The notes under the pieces are model-generated. The model did no database searches. It had not been told where the DNA came from and saw only the letters and a list, made by a program, of their open reading frames with translations. A stretch of 64,000 nucleotides of DNA, taken from positions 1 through 64,000 of the forward strand of contig CALMJU010000070.1 in the NCBI GenBank assembly GCA_937864465.1, in the 5' to 3' direction. Each line of letters begins with the position of its first letter. Positions within the stretch are counted from its first letter, which is position 1. Position numbers and translations under genes: made by a program. Below, one piece after another: positions 8,403-15,853 of this stretch. The stretch is from an uncultured Acidobacteriota bacterium. GTDB taxonomy: Bacteria > Acidobacteriota > Polarisedimenticolia > Polarisedimenticolales > JAIQFR01.

Positions 8403-10571
8403 ATGCGCTCGCCGAAGATTCGCTCGCTCTGGCTCGTCGCGGGGGCGGTCGCCTTCGCCGCCGTGGCCGTCGTGTCGGTCCGGTGGTGGACGAAGCCCTT
8501 CGCCTGGGATGACGACGCCGAGCCGCCTCCGCCGCTCCGCGACGCGATCGCGCGCTACGCGGCGGGGCTCCGGCCCGAGGCCGAGGATCTCGCGCGAGCG
8601 TGCCTGCGCCGGTACGACGCTCCTGCGTGGGAGGGGCGTCTCCGCGTCCTCGTCGCGGCCAGGATGGCCGACGCCGGTGACGCCGCTCGGATCCTCGAGT
8701 TCCTCCCCCGCCCCCTGCCCCTCGAAACGCCCCTCGCGCCGTACGGGGACCTCTTGCGCGCGAGGGGGCTCCTCGCCCGCGGCGACTACGCGGGCGCGAT
8801 CGCCGCCTCCGCCCGCGCGGGGGGCGCGAACGGATTCCCGCAGAGGGAGGAGGCGGTGCGGGCGGAGGCGGAGGCGCTGGCCGCGTCCGGCCGGAAGGCC
8901 GCCGCCGTCTCGCGCCTCGACCGCGAGGAGTCTCCGGCTCTTAGGCTCGCCGCGGCGCGTGCGGCGCGCGCCGCGGGGGACCGCGCCGGCACGAGACGCC
9001 GACTCGCCGCGATCGTGCTCGACGCTCCGGCCGGCGGAGAGGCGGAGCGCGCGCTCGAAGAGCTGCGTGAGCTCGTTCCCGACCCCGCCGCCCGCTTCAC
9101 CGCGGCGGAGCGCTCGCGTCTCGCCGGTGCGGCGCGGCGGCTCGAGGAGGCCGGTCGCCTCGATGCGGGCCTCGACCTCCTGAGATCGGCTCGGCGCCCC
9201 GGCTCTTCCGCGGCCGCGGTCGCGCCGGCGGAGGCGGTCGTCGAGGCGGCCATCCTGCTCCGGCTCGGCCGGACGGCGGAGGCGGAGCCCCTCGTCGCGA
9301 GGGCCCTGCGCGCCGGCGGCGTCCCGGCCGACGAGGCCTCGTACCTCTCCGCGAGGCTCGCCCTGGCCAGGGGTCGCACCGCGTCCTGGCGCGGGCACCT
9401 GTCGCGGCTCGCCTCGAGGCCGTCGGTTTCCCGCTGGCGTCTCGCCGCCCTGGCCGACCTCGCCCGCGCCGAGGAGGGAAAGCCCTCCCCGGCGGCGCTC
9501 GCCGCCTATCGTCGCTACCGGGATGCGGCCGGGAGGCTCGCCGAGCCGGGGGTCCTCTGGCGAGAGGCCTGGGTCGCGTACGATCTGGGGAGAATGCGCG
9601 AGGCGGACGAGGGGATCGCCCGCGTGCTGGCGCGCACGGACGCTCCCCGCGCGATCCGGGCGGCCGCGCTGTACTGGTCGGGGAAGCGGCTCGAGGCGGG
9701 CGGCCGCACCGCGGATGCGATCGCGCGCTTTCGAGAGACCGCGGCGCTGCTGCCCGGCCACTACTACGGGATGCTCGCCTCCCGGCGCCTCGGCCTTCCC
9801 GACCCCGATGTCGAGGACGGGTCCTTGCCGCCTGCTCCCGATCCGAGGTCCCCGGTCGCGAGGCGCTGGCTCAGGGCGGCACGCGAGCTGCGCTCCGTGG
9901 GGCTGCGCGAGGCGGCCTCGTCGGCGTACGGCGCAGCCGCCCGTCTCGCGGGACGGGAGGGGAGCGGCATCGCGATCGAGGGAGCCGACGCCGCGCTGGC
10001 CGCCGGCTTCGCCGCCGATGCGCTCACGCTCCTCGAGGCCGCGTCCGTCGACCGGGACACCGCGGACCCGGCCGCCCTTGGGCTCCGGCACCTGAGGCTG
10101 CTCGCCCCGCTGCCGCAGGAGGCGGCGATCAGGGATATGGCCCGCCTCGCGGGCCTCGATCGGACGCTCGTGGCCGCGATCGCACTGCAGGAGAGCGGGC
10201 TCAATCCGATCGCCGTGTCCTCCGCCGGCGCGCGCGGCCTCCTGCAAGTCCTTCCCTCGACCGGAGCGGAGGTCGCGCGGAGGATCGGAGTCGCGGGATT
10301 CCGGCCCGAGAAGCTGTTCGATCCCGAGATCAACCTGCGCCTCGGCTGCGCCTACTTCCGGGAGATCCTCGACCGGGTCGGGTCGGTGCCCGTCGCCCTC
10401 GCCGCGTACAACGCCGGCCCTTCGCGGGCGGTCCGCTGGATGACGCCGGGCGACGACCGCGCCGGCGAGCGCTACGTCGAGAGGATCCCGATCCTCGAGA
10501 CCCGAGGCTACGTGAAGCGAATCCTCGCGAACCAGCGCTTGTACCGGATCGCCTGGGGCCACGAGCGGTAA
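8403..10571 (+). CDS. Membrane-anchored soluble-lytic-transglycosylase family enzyme
   Basis: A 722-residue murein hydrolase. An N-terminal signal or anchor helix (LWLVAGAVAFAAVAVVSV) is followed by a long Ala/Arg-rich helical-repeat superhelix, as in Slt70, and a C-terminal SLT domain in the last 150 residues. The SLT motifs are present: catalytic Glu in ALQESGLNP, then SSAGARGLLQVLPST, NLRLGCAYF and ALAAYNAGPSRAV. It would cleave the MurNAc-GlcNAc bond of peptidoglycan in the periplasm, forming 1,6-anhydroMurNAc. An in-frame GTG six bases upstream (8397) is an alternative start. Transcription looks nearly leaderless. Confidence 0.93.
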   Translation: MRSPKIRSLWLVAGAVAFAAVAVVSVRWWTKPFAWDDDAEPPPPLRDAIARYAAGLRPEAEDLARACLRRYDAPAWEGRLRVLVAARMADAGDAARILEFLPRPLPLETPLAPYGDLLRARGLLARGDYAGAIAASARAGGANGFPQREEAVRAEAEALAASGRKAAAVSRLDREESPALRLAAARAARAAGDRAGTRRRLAAIVLDAPAGGEAERALEELRELVPDPAARFTAAERSRLAGAARRLEEAGRLDAGLDLLRSARRPGSSAAAVAPAEAVVEAAILLRLGRTAEAEPLVARALRAGGVPADEASYLSARLALARGRTASWRGHLSRLASRPSVSRWRLAALADLARAEEGKPSPAALAAYRRYRDAAGRLAEPGVLWREAWVAYDLGRMREADEGIARVLARTDAPRAIRAAALYWSGKRLEAGGRTADAIARFRETAALLPGHYYGMLASRRLGLPDPDVEDGSLPPAPDPRSPVARRWLRAARELRSVGLREAASSAYGAAARLAGREGSGIAIEGADAALAAGFAADALTLLEAASVDRDTADPAALGLRHLRLLAPLPQEAAIRDMARLAGLDRTLVAAIALQESGLNPIAVSSAGARGLLQVLPSTGAEVARRIGVAGFRPEKLFDPEINLRLGCAYFREILDRVGSVPVALAAYNAGPSRAVRWMTPGDDRAGERYVERIPILETRGYVKRILANQRLYRIAWGHER

Positions 10572-10573
10572 CG

Positions 10574-10592
10574 GCCGCGGCCCGACCGCGGC
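10574..10592 (+). terminator. Hairpin after the transglycosylase gene
   Basis: GCCGCGG (10574-10580) and CCGCGGC (10586-10592) form a 7-bp stem with a 5-nt loop directly after the TAA stop. There is no T-run, so termination activity is uncertain. Confidence 0.35.
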
Positions 10593-10628
10593 GCCGGCCT
10601 CGGAAGTGCCCGCCCCGGCCCCGGAAGG

Positions 10629-10634
10629 TACAAT
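10629..10634 (+). promoter_or_regulatory. -10 box upstream of the metallohydrolase gene
   Basis: TACAAT, five of six bases matching TATAAT, 18 nt upstream of the ATG at 10653. No clear -35 was found. Confidence 0.5.
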
Positions 10635-10652
10635 GGCCGTTCGCGTGGGTCG

Positions 10653-11648
10653 ATGGGGCCGGAGGCGCGCATGCTGCAGGGCACGAGGCGATTCTTCGTT
10701 CTTCTCTCGCTCCTGGCGGTGGCGGGACCGGCGGCAAGCGCTCCCGCGGCTCCGCCGCCGGACGGCGAGGAAGGTCCGTACCGGGTGGAGACGCTCGCGG
10801 ACGGGATCCACCTGTTCCGTCCCGCCGACCCGGCGGGAGGGCTCTCGAACTCTCTCGTCGTCGAGCGGGAGGACGGCCTGCTCGTCGTGGACGCGCAGCC
10901 GACGCCCGAGGCGGCGAGGAAGCTGCTCGAAAGGATCGCTCTCCGGTTCGCCCGACCGATCCGGTTCCTCGTGCTGACGCACCCCCATGCCGACGCTGCC
11001 GGTGGCGCCTCGGCGTTTCCGCCGTCGACGCTCGTCGTCGCGAGCGGCGGGTACCGCGACGCGGTCGCCGACGACTCGTACGACTTCGGGGCCGAGGCGC
11101 GTGTCCGCACGGATTCCGGCGCGAAGTTCGACGCCCCCCCTCGCGCCGCTCCGACGCTCGTCTCCTGGACCCCGCTCCGTCTCGAGGACCGCCGGCACGG
11201 GATCGACGTCCTTCCCGTCGCCAAGCTGCCCGCCCACTCCGCCGGGGATCTCGTGGTCTGGATTCCGGATGCCCGGGTGCTGGCGGTAGGCGACCTCGTC
11301 TGGTCCTCGCCGAACGCCTACACCGGAAGCGGCAACGTCTCGAACTGGATCGTCGCCCTCAACGCGATGCTGGAGCTCAAGCCCGCCCGGGTCGTCCCCC
11401 TCCGGGGACCCGCGGCGGATGCGCAGCCCGCGCGGCTCCTGCGCGAAGGGTTCGCCTGGATCCGGGGCCAGGTCGAGCAGGCGTTCGTCGACGCGGTGCC
11501 CTCGGGGAGGATCGCCGACCACGTCCTCGAATCCCCGCAATCGGCGAAGTTCCTCGACCTGGACGCGTCCCCCTCCTGGGTGCGAGGAATGATCGAGAGC
11601 GTGATCGCCGAGACGATCGAGTACCGCAGGAAGCGAGGGATCGACTGA
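10653..11648 (+). CDS. Secreted metallo-beta-lactamase-fold hydrolase
   Basis: A 331-residue protein with an N-terminal signal sequence (residues 10-30, RRFFVLLSLLAVAGPAASA). The metallo-beta-lactamase core shows the HxHxD motif H110, H112, D114 (THPHAD), a further His in PAHSAGDLVVW and the metal-bridging Asp in LAVGDLVW. This resembles the broad B3-like or SoxH-like periplasmic MBL group more than a true resistance enzyme. The substrate is unknown. A second ATG at codon 7 is an alternative start. It faces the convergent dapF operon with only 18 bp between stops. Confidence 0.85.
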   Translation: MGPEARMLQGTRRFFVLLSLLAVAGPAASAPAAPPPDGEEGPYRVETLADGIHLFRPADPAGGLSNSLVVEREDGLLVVDAQPTPEAARKLLERIALRFARPIRFLVLTHPHADAAGGASAFPPSTLVVASGGYRDAVADDSYDFGAEARVRTDSGAKFDAPPRAAPTLVSWTPLRLEDRRHGIDVLPVAKLPAHSAGDLVVWIPDARVLAVGDLVWSSPNAYTGSGNVSNWIVALNAMLELKPARVVPLRGPAADAQPARLLREGFAWIRGQVEQAFVDAVPSGRIADHVLESPQSAKFLDLDASPSWVRGMIESVIAETIEYRRKRGID

Positions 11649-11666
11649 CGTCCAGGGCGGCGCTCC

Positions 11667-11924
11667 TCACTCGGCCCCGTCCCCTCCCGCATCGTCCGCC
11701 CTCTTCTCGCGACGACGGGCGATCGTTTCCCTGACGCCGCGTCCGAACGACTTCAGACGCTCGTACGCCGCGTGGGCCAAACGGCTGTGGCTGCTCAGGA
11801 TCGCGAGTCCCGCGAGGACGAGGACCCAGCCCTGGAGGATCGGAACGAATCCGCCTACGACACCCGCAGCGATCAGCGTGAGGCCCAGGATCCAGTCCGC
11901 GATCTTGCGAACGCGCCGCACCAT
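11667..11924 (-). CDS. Small PGPGW-like transmembrane protein
   Basis: An 85-residue membrane protein with two hydrophobic segments (WILGLTLIAAGVVGGFVPIL and GWVLVLAGLAIL) followed by an Arg/Lys-rich tail. The pattern resembles the small PGPGW family of putative transmembrane proteins. It starts in the dapF stop codon (ATGA), so it is the last gene of the hslV-hslU-lipoprotein-dapF run. The function is unknown. Confidence 0.7.
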   Translation of the reverse strand: MVRRVRKIADWILGLTLIAAGVVGGFVPILQGWVLVLAGLAILSSHSRLAHAAYERLKSFGRGVRETIARRREKRADDAGGDGAE

Positions 11925-12754
11925 CACGGGGCCCACCCCGAGACGGCCTCGTCCGAAAGCGTCGCCTCGAAGACCAGCCTCGCGTCCCCCGTCAGGATCG
12001 CCGTCTCCGGGAGGCCGCCCCTTCCCGCGAACTCCACGCGGAGGGGAACTCCGCTCCGGGGAACGACCGCGACCGGCCCCGCCCCCGGCGCGAGAGCGCG
12101 GTGCGCCCACGCCGCCGCGACCGCGCCCGACCCGCATGCGAGCGTCTCTCCCTCGACGCCCCGCTCCCACGTCCGGATCGAGAGCGCGTCGGCCCGGGCC
12201 TCGACGAGATCGACGTTGGTCCCGGACGGCCCGAAGGAAGGATGGCGGCGCAGCGCCGGGCCCCAGACCTCGAGGGGGGCCTCGGAAACGGCCGCGACGC
12301 GGACGATGAAGTGGGGGACGCCCGCCGCCACGAGCCTGCCCTCGAAGCGGCGGCCTCCCGCCTCGACGCAGCGATCGCCCAGATCCTCGGGAAGCGGCAG
12401 CGCCACCGACACGCAATCGCCCGTGATCTCCGCCCGCACGCTCCCCGCCGCCGTCTCGAGCGTCATCGTCCTGCCGGCGTACCCGCGGAGGAAGGCATAG
12501 CGGGCGGCGCAGCGACTGCCGTTCCCGCAGAACGCCTCCTCCCCGTCCGGATTGAGGAACCGCACGCGGACGGCGCCGCCCGGAAACGGCTCCACGAGGA
12601 GCACCCCGTCCGCGCCGACCGACAGGCCGCGGCGGCACACGCGCCGGGCCCACTCCGGCGCGCCCGCTCCAAGCTCGCGCGCTTCCTCGAGGCCGAGCAC
12701 CACGAAGTCGTTGCCCGCCCCCGACATCTTCCAGATCCGCCGCGGCCCGCTCAC
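11924..12754 (-). CDS. dapF: Diaminopimelate epimerase
   Basis: DapF, the PLP-independent racemase that converts LL- to meso-diaminopimelate for lysine and peptidoglycan. The 276 residues match the family. The opening KMSGAGNDFVVL and both catalytic cysteines are present: C76 in EAFCGNGSRC and C207 in GETLACGSGA. The start is GTG, overlapping the stop of the upstream lipoprotein gene (GTGA). Together with mpl it indicates A1-gamma type (meso-DAP) peptidoglycan. Confidence 0.97.
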   Translation of the reverse strand: MSGPRRIWKMSGAGNDFVVLGLEEARELGAGAPEWARRVCRRGLSVGADGVLLVEPFPGGAVRVRFLNPDGEEAFCGNGSRCAARYAFLRGYAGRTMTLETAAGSVRAEITGDCVSVALPLPEDLGDRCVEAGGRRFEGRLVAAGVPHFIVRVAAVSEAPLEVWGPALRRHPSFGPSGTNVDLVEARADALSIRTWERGVEGETLACGSGAVAAAWAHRALAPGAGPVAVVPRSGVPLRVEFAGRGGLPETAILTGDARLVFEATLSDEAVSGWAP

Positions 12755-13827
12755 GGCGCTCTCCCCGCGGCCGGCTCCTCTGCGACGAGGATCTCGGTCG
12801 GCTCGGACGGAGGACCGACGTTGCCCGCCCGGTCGACGGCCGAGACGCGGTAGAAGAGGCGGGCGCCGGGGGTCGCGCCGTCGTCCAGACGGAACGGCTC
12901 CGCCGTCGGGCCGCCCCCGAGCGCTTCCCAGCTCCCTTCCGTCCCGAGGCGCCGCTCCACGCGATAGCCCGCGAGATCGCGCTCCTGGCTCGGGTTCCAG
13001 AAGAGGCGGACCGAGGGACCTTCCTGCACGGCCACCAGGCCCGTCGGGGCCGAGGGGGGGAACCGATCCTCGGCGACGACCTCGATCGGCCCGGCGGAGC
13101 CGCTCTCCCGGTACGGCGCGCCTCCGGCGGCGGTGGTGCGGACGACGTAGCGGTACGACTCGCCGATCTCGACCGCGGCGTCGAGGTACTCCGTCGAGGA
13201 CACCGCGTCCGCGTTCAGGGGGGACTCCCCGAACGGCTCGACCGCCGGGGCGCGATACAGGTTGAACAGGAACGGTCCCCCGGAAGGCGGATCCCACGCG
13301 AGCCGGACCCCCTCGGACGTCGCCTCCGCTTCGAGCCCTGCCGGCGGCGGCAGCGGGGCCACGGGAACGAGGTCCGGAGCCACGACGAGGGGAGACGACC
13401 TGCGGTGCCGGTCTCTCACGCGGACCGCGTAGCGGAGCGTCCACCCGACCCCGCCCCCCTCGAGAGCGGCCCACGACGAGTCCTCGATCCGAAGGCGGGA
13501 TCCTCTCCGGAGGGACTCCCCTTCGACCACCGCGACGACCGGAGCCCTCCGGAACGCCTCCGCCTCGGCGGGCGCGGAGGCTCCGGGAGGATGCTCGAGA
13601 CGCACGAGCTCGGCCGCGGAGGGCTGCTGGGACGGCTTGGAACCGCGCGGATCCGGGACGGTGAACGATACGAAGACGCGGGCCCCTTCCTGGCGCGCGA
13701 CGACCTCCCGCGGGGCGAGGGGGCCGCGCGGCTCGGGCGGACGGAGCGCTCCCTTCTTCCCGCACCCGGTCCCCGCGAGGAGGAGGATCCCCAGGACGAC
13801 CTTCCCCGTGCGTCGAGCCGCGCGCAT
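12751..13827 (-). CDS. Lipoprotein with fibronectin type III-like repeats
   Basis: A 358-residue lipoprotein. The N-terminus is a type II signal (VVLGILLLAGTGC, lipid Cys near residue 22), followed by a short Lys/Pro linker. At least two to three Fn3-like beta-sandwich units follow, recognisable by L-x-WDPPSGG, YRYVVRTT, LFWNPSQERDLAGYRVER and RLFYRVSAVDRAGN. Such units usually mediate binding at the cell surface or periplasm. The ATG overlaps the hslU stop (TGATG), so the gene is in the hslVU transcript. No enzymatic motif is seen and the partner is unknown. Confidence 0.82.
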   Translation of the reverse strand: MRAARRTGKVVLGILLLAGTGCGKKGALRPPEPRGPLAPREVVARQEGARVFVSFTVPDPRGSKPSQQPSAAELVRLEHPPGASAPAEAEAFRRAPVVAVVEGESLRRGSRLRIEDSSWAALEGGGVGWTLRYAVRVRDRHRRSSPLVVAPDLVPVAPLPPPAGLEAEATSEGVRLAWDPPSGGPFLFNLYRAPAVEPFGESPLNADAVSSTEYLDAAVEIGESYRYVVRTTAAGGAPYRESGSAGPIEVVAEDRFPPSAPTGLVAVQEGPSVRLFWNPSQERDLAGYRVERRLGTEGSWEALGGGPTAEPFRLDDGATPGARLFYRVSAVDRAGNVGPPSEPTEILVAEEPAAGRAP

Positions 13828-15203
13828 CACAGGATGTAGCGCGAGAGGTCCGTGTCGCGGGAGATGTCGGCGACCCGCGCGCGGACGTAGGCCGCGTCTG
13901 CCACGACGCGGCGAGAGGGGAGCTCGGGCGCGTCGAAAGACACCTCCTCGAGCACCCGCTCCATGACCGTGTGGAGCCTCCGCGCGCCGATGTCCTCGGT
14001 GCGGCGGTTCACCTCCTCCGCAGCCTCCGCGATCGCCGCGATGCCGTCGGCCGTGAACTCCAGCTCGACGCCCTCCGTCCCGAGCAGCGCCTGGTACTGG
14101 CGGACGAGGGAGTTCTCGGGCTCCGTCAGGATGCGCACGAGATCTTCGCGCCCGAGCGAATCCAGCTCGACCCGGATGGGGAACCGGCCCTGGAGCTCGG
14201 GGATCAGGTCGGAGGGTTTCGACACGTGGAATGCCCCGGCGGCGATGAACAGGACGTGGTCCGTGCGCACCATCCCGTACTTGGTGTTCACCAGCGTTCC
14301 CTCGACGATCGGGAGCAGGTCCCGCTGGACGCCCTCCCGCGAAACGTCCGGCCCCTGCTTCCCCTCGCGGCCGGCGATCTTGTCGAGCTCGTCCACGAAG
14401 AGGATCCCCGACTCCTCGACCCGGCGGATTCCCTCCCTCGCCGTCCGGTCGGGATCGACCAGCTTCTCCTCCTCCTCGCGCTGCAGCACCTCCCGCGCCT
14501 CCGCGACCGTCATCGTGCTCCGCCGCGTCTTGGACTGGAAGAGGCCCGGCAGCATTTCCCGGAGGTTCGTGTCGAATTCCTCCATGCCCGCCTGCGAGAA
14601 GATCCGGAAGGCAGGCGTCGCCCCCGACTGGACCTCGACCTCCACCGTGCGGTCCTCGATCTCCCCCGCCTCGAGGCGGCGTCGCAGATCCTCGCGGCTC
14701 CGCTCCCACGCCTCCCGGTCCCCGGGCTCCCCGCGGCCGGGCCGGGGGGAGAGGAGCAGCTCCAGGATCCTCCGCTCGGAAGCCTGGCGCGCCTGACCCC
14801 GCACCTGCTCGCGGCGCTCCTGGCGCACGAGATCCACCCCGACCTCTACGAGATCGCGGATCATCGACTCCACGTCGCGACCGACGTAGCCGACCTCGGT
14901 GAACTTCGACGCCTCGACCTTGAGGAACGGCGACCCCGCGAGCCGGGCGAGCCTCCGCGCGATCTCGGTCTTCCCGACGCCCGTCGGCCCGATCATGAGG
15001 ATGTTCTTCGGCATGACCTCCTCGGCGAGATCGCGCGGGAGCTTCTTGCGCCGGATTCGGTTGCGGAGCGCCACGGCGACGGCACGCTTCGCGCGTCCCT
15101 GCCCCACGATGAATCGGTCGAGCTCGGTCACGACCTGGCGAGGGAGCAGGCCGTCGGGCGACGCCTCCGTGCGCTCGATCCGTCCGGGCATGTAGAAGAC
15201 CAA
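13827..15203 (-). CDS. hslU: ATP-dependent protease ATPase subunit HslU
   Basis: HslU (ClpY), the AAA+ unfoldase that feeds substrates into HslV. The protein has 458 residues from the TTG start. Features are the N-terminal [16 protein letters not shown] motif, Walker [10 protein letters not shown], the pore motif GYVGRD, an intermediate domain at about residues 110-245, Walker [13 protein letters not shown], and sensor/C-terminal regions ending [12 protein letters not shown]. The C-terminal tail is the element that activates HslV. The TTG at 15203 is chosen because GAGGAG (15216-15211) lies 7 nt upstream; the ATG at 15191 would be 19 nt away. It follows hslV directly. Confidence 0.97.
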   Translation of the reverse strand: MVFYMPGRIERTEASPDGLLPRQVVTELDRFIVGQGRAKRAVAVALRNRIRRKKLPRDLAEEVMPKNILMIGPTGVGKTEIARRLARLAGSPFLKVEASKFTEVGYVGRDVESMIRDLVEVGVDLVRQERREQVRGQARQASERRILELLLSPRPGRGEPGDREAWERSREDLRRRLEAGEIEDRTVEVEVQSGATPAFRIFSQAGMEEFDTNLREMLPGLFQSKTRRSTMTVAEAREVLQREEEEKLVDPDRTAREGIRRVEESGILFVDELDKIAGREGKQGPDVSREGVQRDLLPIVEGTLVNTKYGMVRTDHVLFIAAGAFHVSKPSDLIPELQGRFPIRVELDSLGREDLVRILTEPENSLVRQYQALLGTEGVELEFTADGIAAIAEAAEEVNRRTEDIGARRLHTVMERVLEEVSFDAPELPSRRVVADAAYVRARVADISRDTDLSRYIL

Positions 15204-15204
15204 G

Positions 15205-15747
15205 TCAGATCTCCTCGACGACGAGGCGGTCGTTCGTGTAGACGTCGATCCCCGCCGCGATGCGCAGCGCCTCCTCCGCGACGGCCCGCGCCGGAAGGTC
15301 CGTGTGCGCGAGGAGGGCGCGCGCGGCTCCCATGGCCGCGACGGAGCCGCTCCCGATCCCGAGAACGCCGTCGTCCGGCTCGATGAGATCGCCGGTTCCC
15401 GACAGGAGGAAGGTCCGGCTCGCGTCGGCGACGACGAGCATCGCCTCGAGCCGCCGCAGGGCGCGATCGGTCCTCCACTCGCGCACGAGCTCGACCGCGG
15501 CGCGCTCGATCTGCCCCTGGTGCGCGGCGAGCTTCTCCTCGAACCGCTCGAGGAGCGCGACGGCGTCGGCAGCCCCGCCCGCGAACCCTGCCAGCACGCG
15601 CCCCGAGGCGAGCGTGCGGACCTTGCGGGCGCCCTGCTTGACGATCGTGCGGTCGAGCGAGACCTGCCCGTCCCCGGCCATCGCCGTTCTCCCGTCCCTC
15701 CGCACCGTGAGGACGGTCGTGCCCGTGATCGCGCTCCCTCCCGCCAT
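15205..15747 (-). CDS. hslV: ATP-dependent protease proteolytic subunit HslV
   Basis: HslV (ClpQ), a 180-residue threonine protease of the proteasome-beta fold. Removal of a short propeptide (MAGGSAITG) would expose the catalytic Thr of [11 protein letters not shown]. Family hallmarks [36 protein letters not shown] and a terminal [12 protein letters not shown] are intact. The ATG has GGAGG about 7 nt upstream. It heads an operon with hslU, a lipoprotein, dapF and a small membrane protein, an unusual mix of proteolysis and envelope genes. Confidence 0.97.
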   Translation of the reverse strand: MAGGSAITGTTVLTVRRDGRTAMAGDGQVSLDRTIVKQGARKVRTLASGRVLAGFAGGAADAVALLERFEEKLAAHQGQIERAAVELVREWRTDRALRRLEAMLVVADASRTFLLSGTGDLIEPDDGVLGIGSGSVAAMGAARALLAHTDLPARAVAEEALRIAAGIDVYTNDRLVVEEI

Positions 15748-15770
15748 GGAGGCACCTCCGAGAAGATCGC

Positions 15771-15799
15771 AGTGTAGTCCCGGACGGCGGGGACGCCAA
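15771..15799 (-). promoter_or_regulatory. Promoter of the hslVU-dapF operon
   Basis: TTGGCG (15799-15794), a 17-nt spacer and TACACT (15776-15771) on the minus strand. The predicted start near 15764 leaves a 17-nt leader containing the hslV ribosome-binding site. No heat-shock-type element was recognised. Confidence 0.6.
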
Positions 15800-15832
15800 A
15801 GCCGACGGTCCGGGTTCCGTGCCGCCGTCTCT

Positions 15833-15838
15833 ATCTTA
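15833..15838 (+). promoter_or_regulatory. Candidate -10 of the hybrid kinase gene
   Basis: TATCTT lies in the A/T-rich stretch 15831-15848, about 16 nt before the GTG at 15854. Evidence is weak without a -35. Confidence 0.3.
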
Positions 15839-15853
15839 CATTTTTGAAACCCG

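Noticed and set aside
10653-11648. Metallo-beta-lactamase as an antibiotic resistance gene
   Set aside because: The HxHxD motif defines a broad hydrolase superfamily; nothing in the sequence or context indicates beta-lactam hydrolysis.
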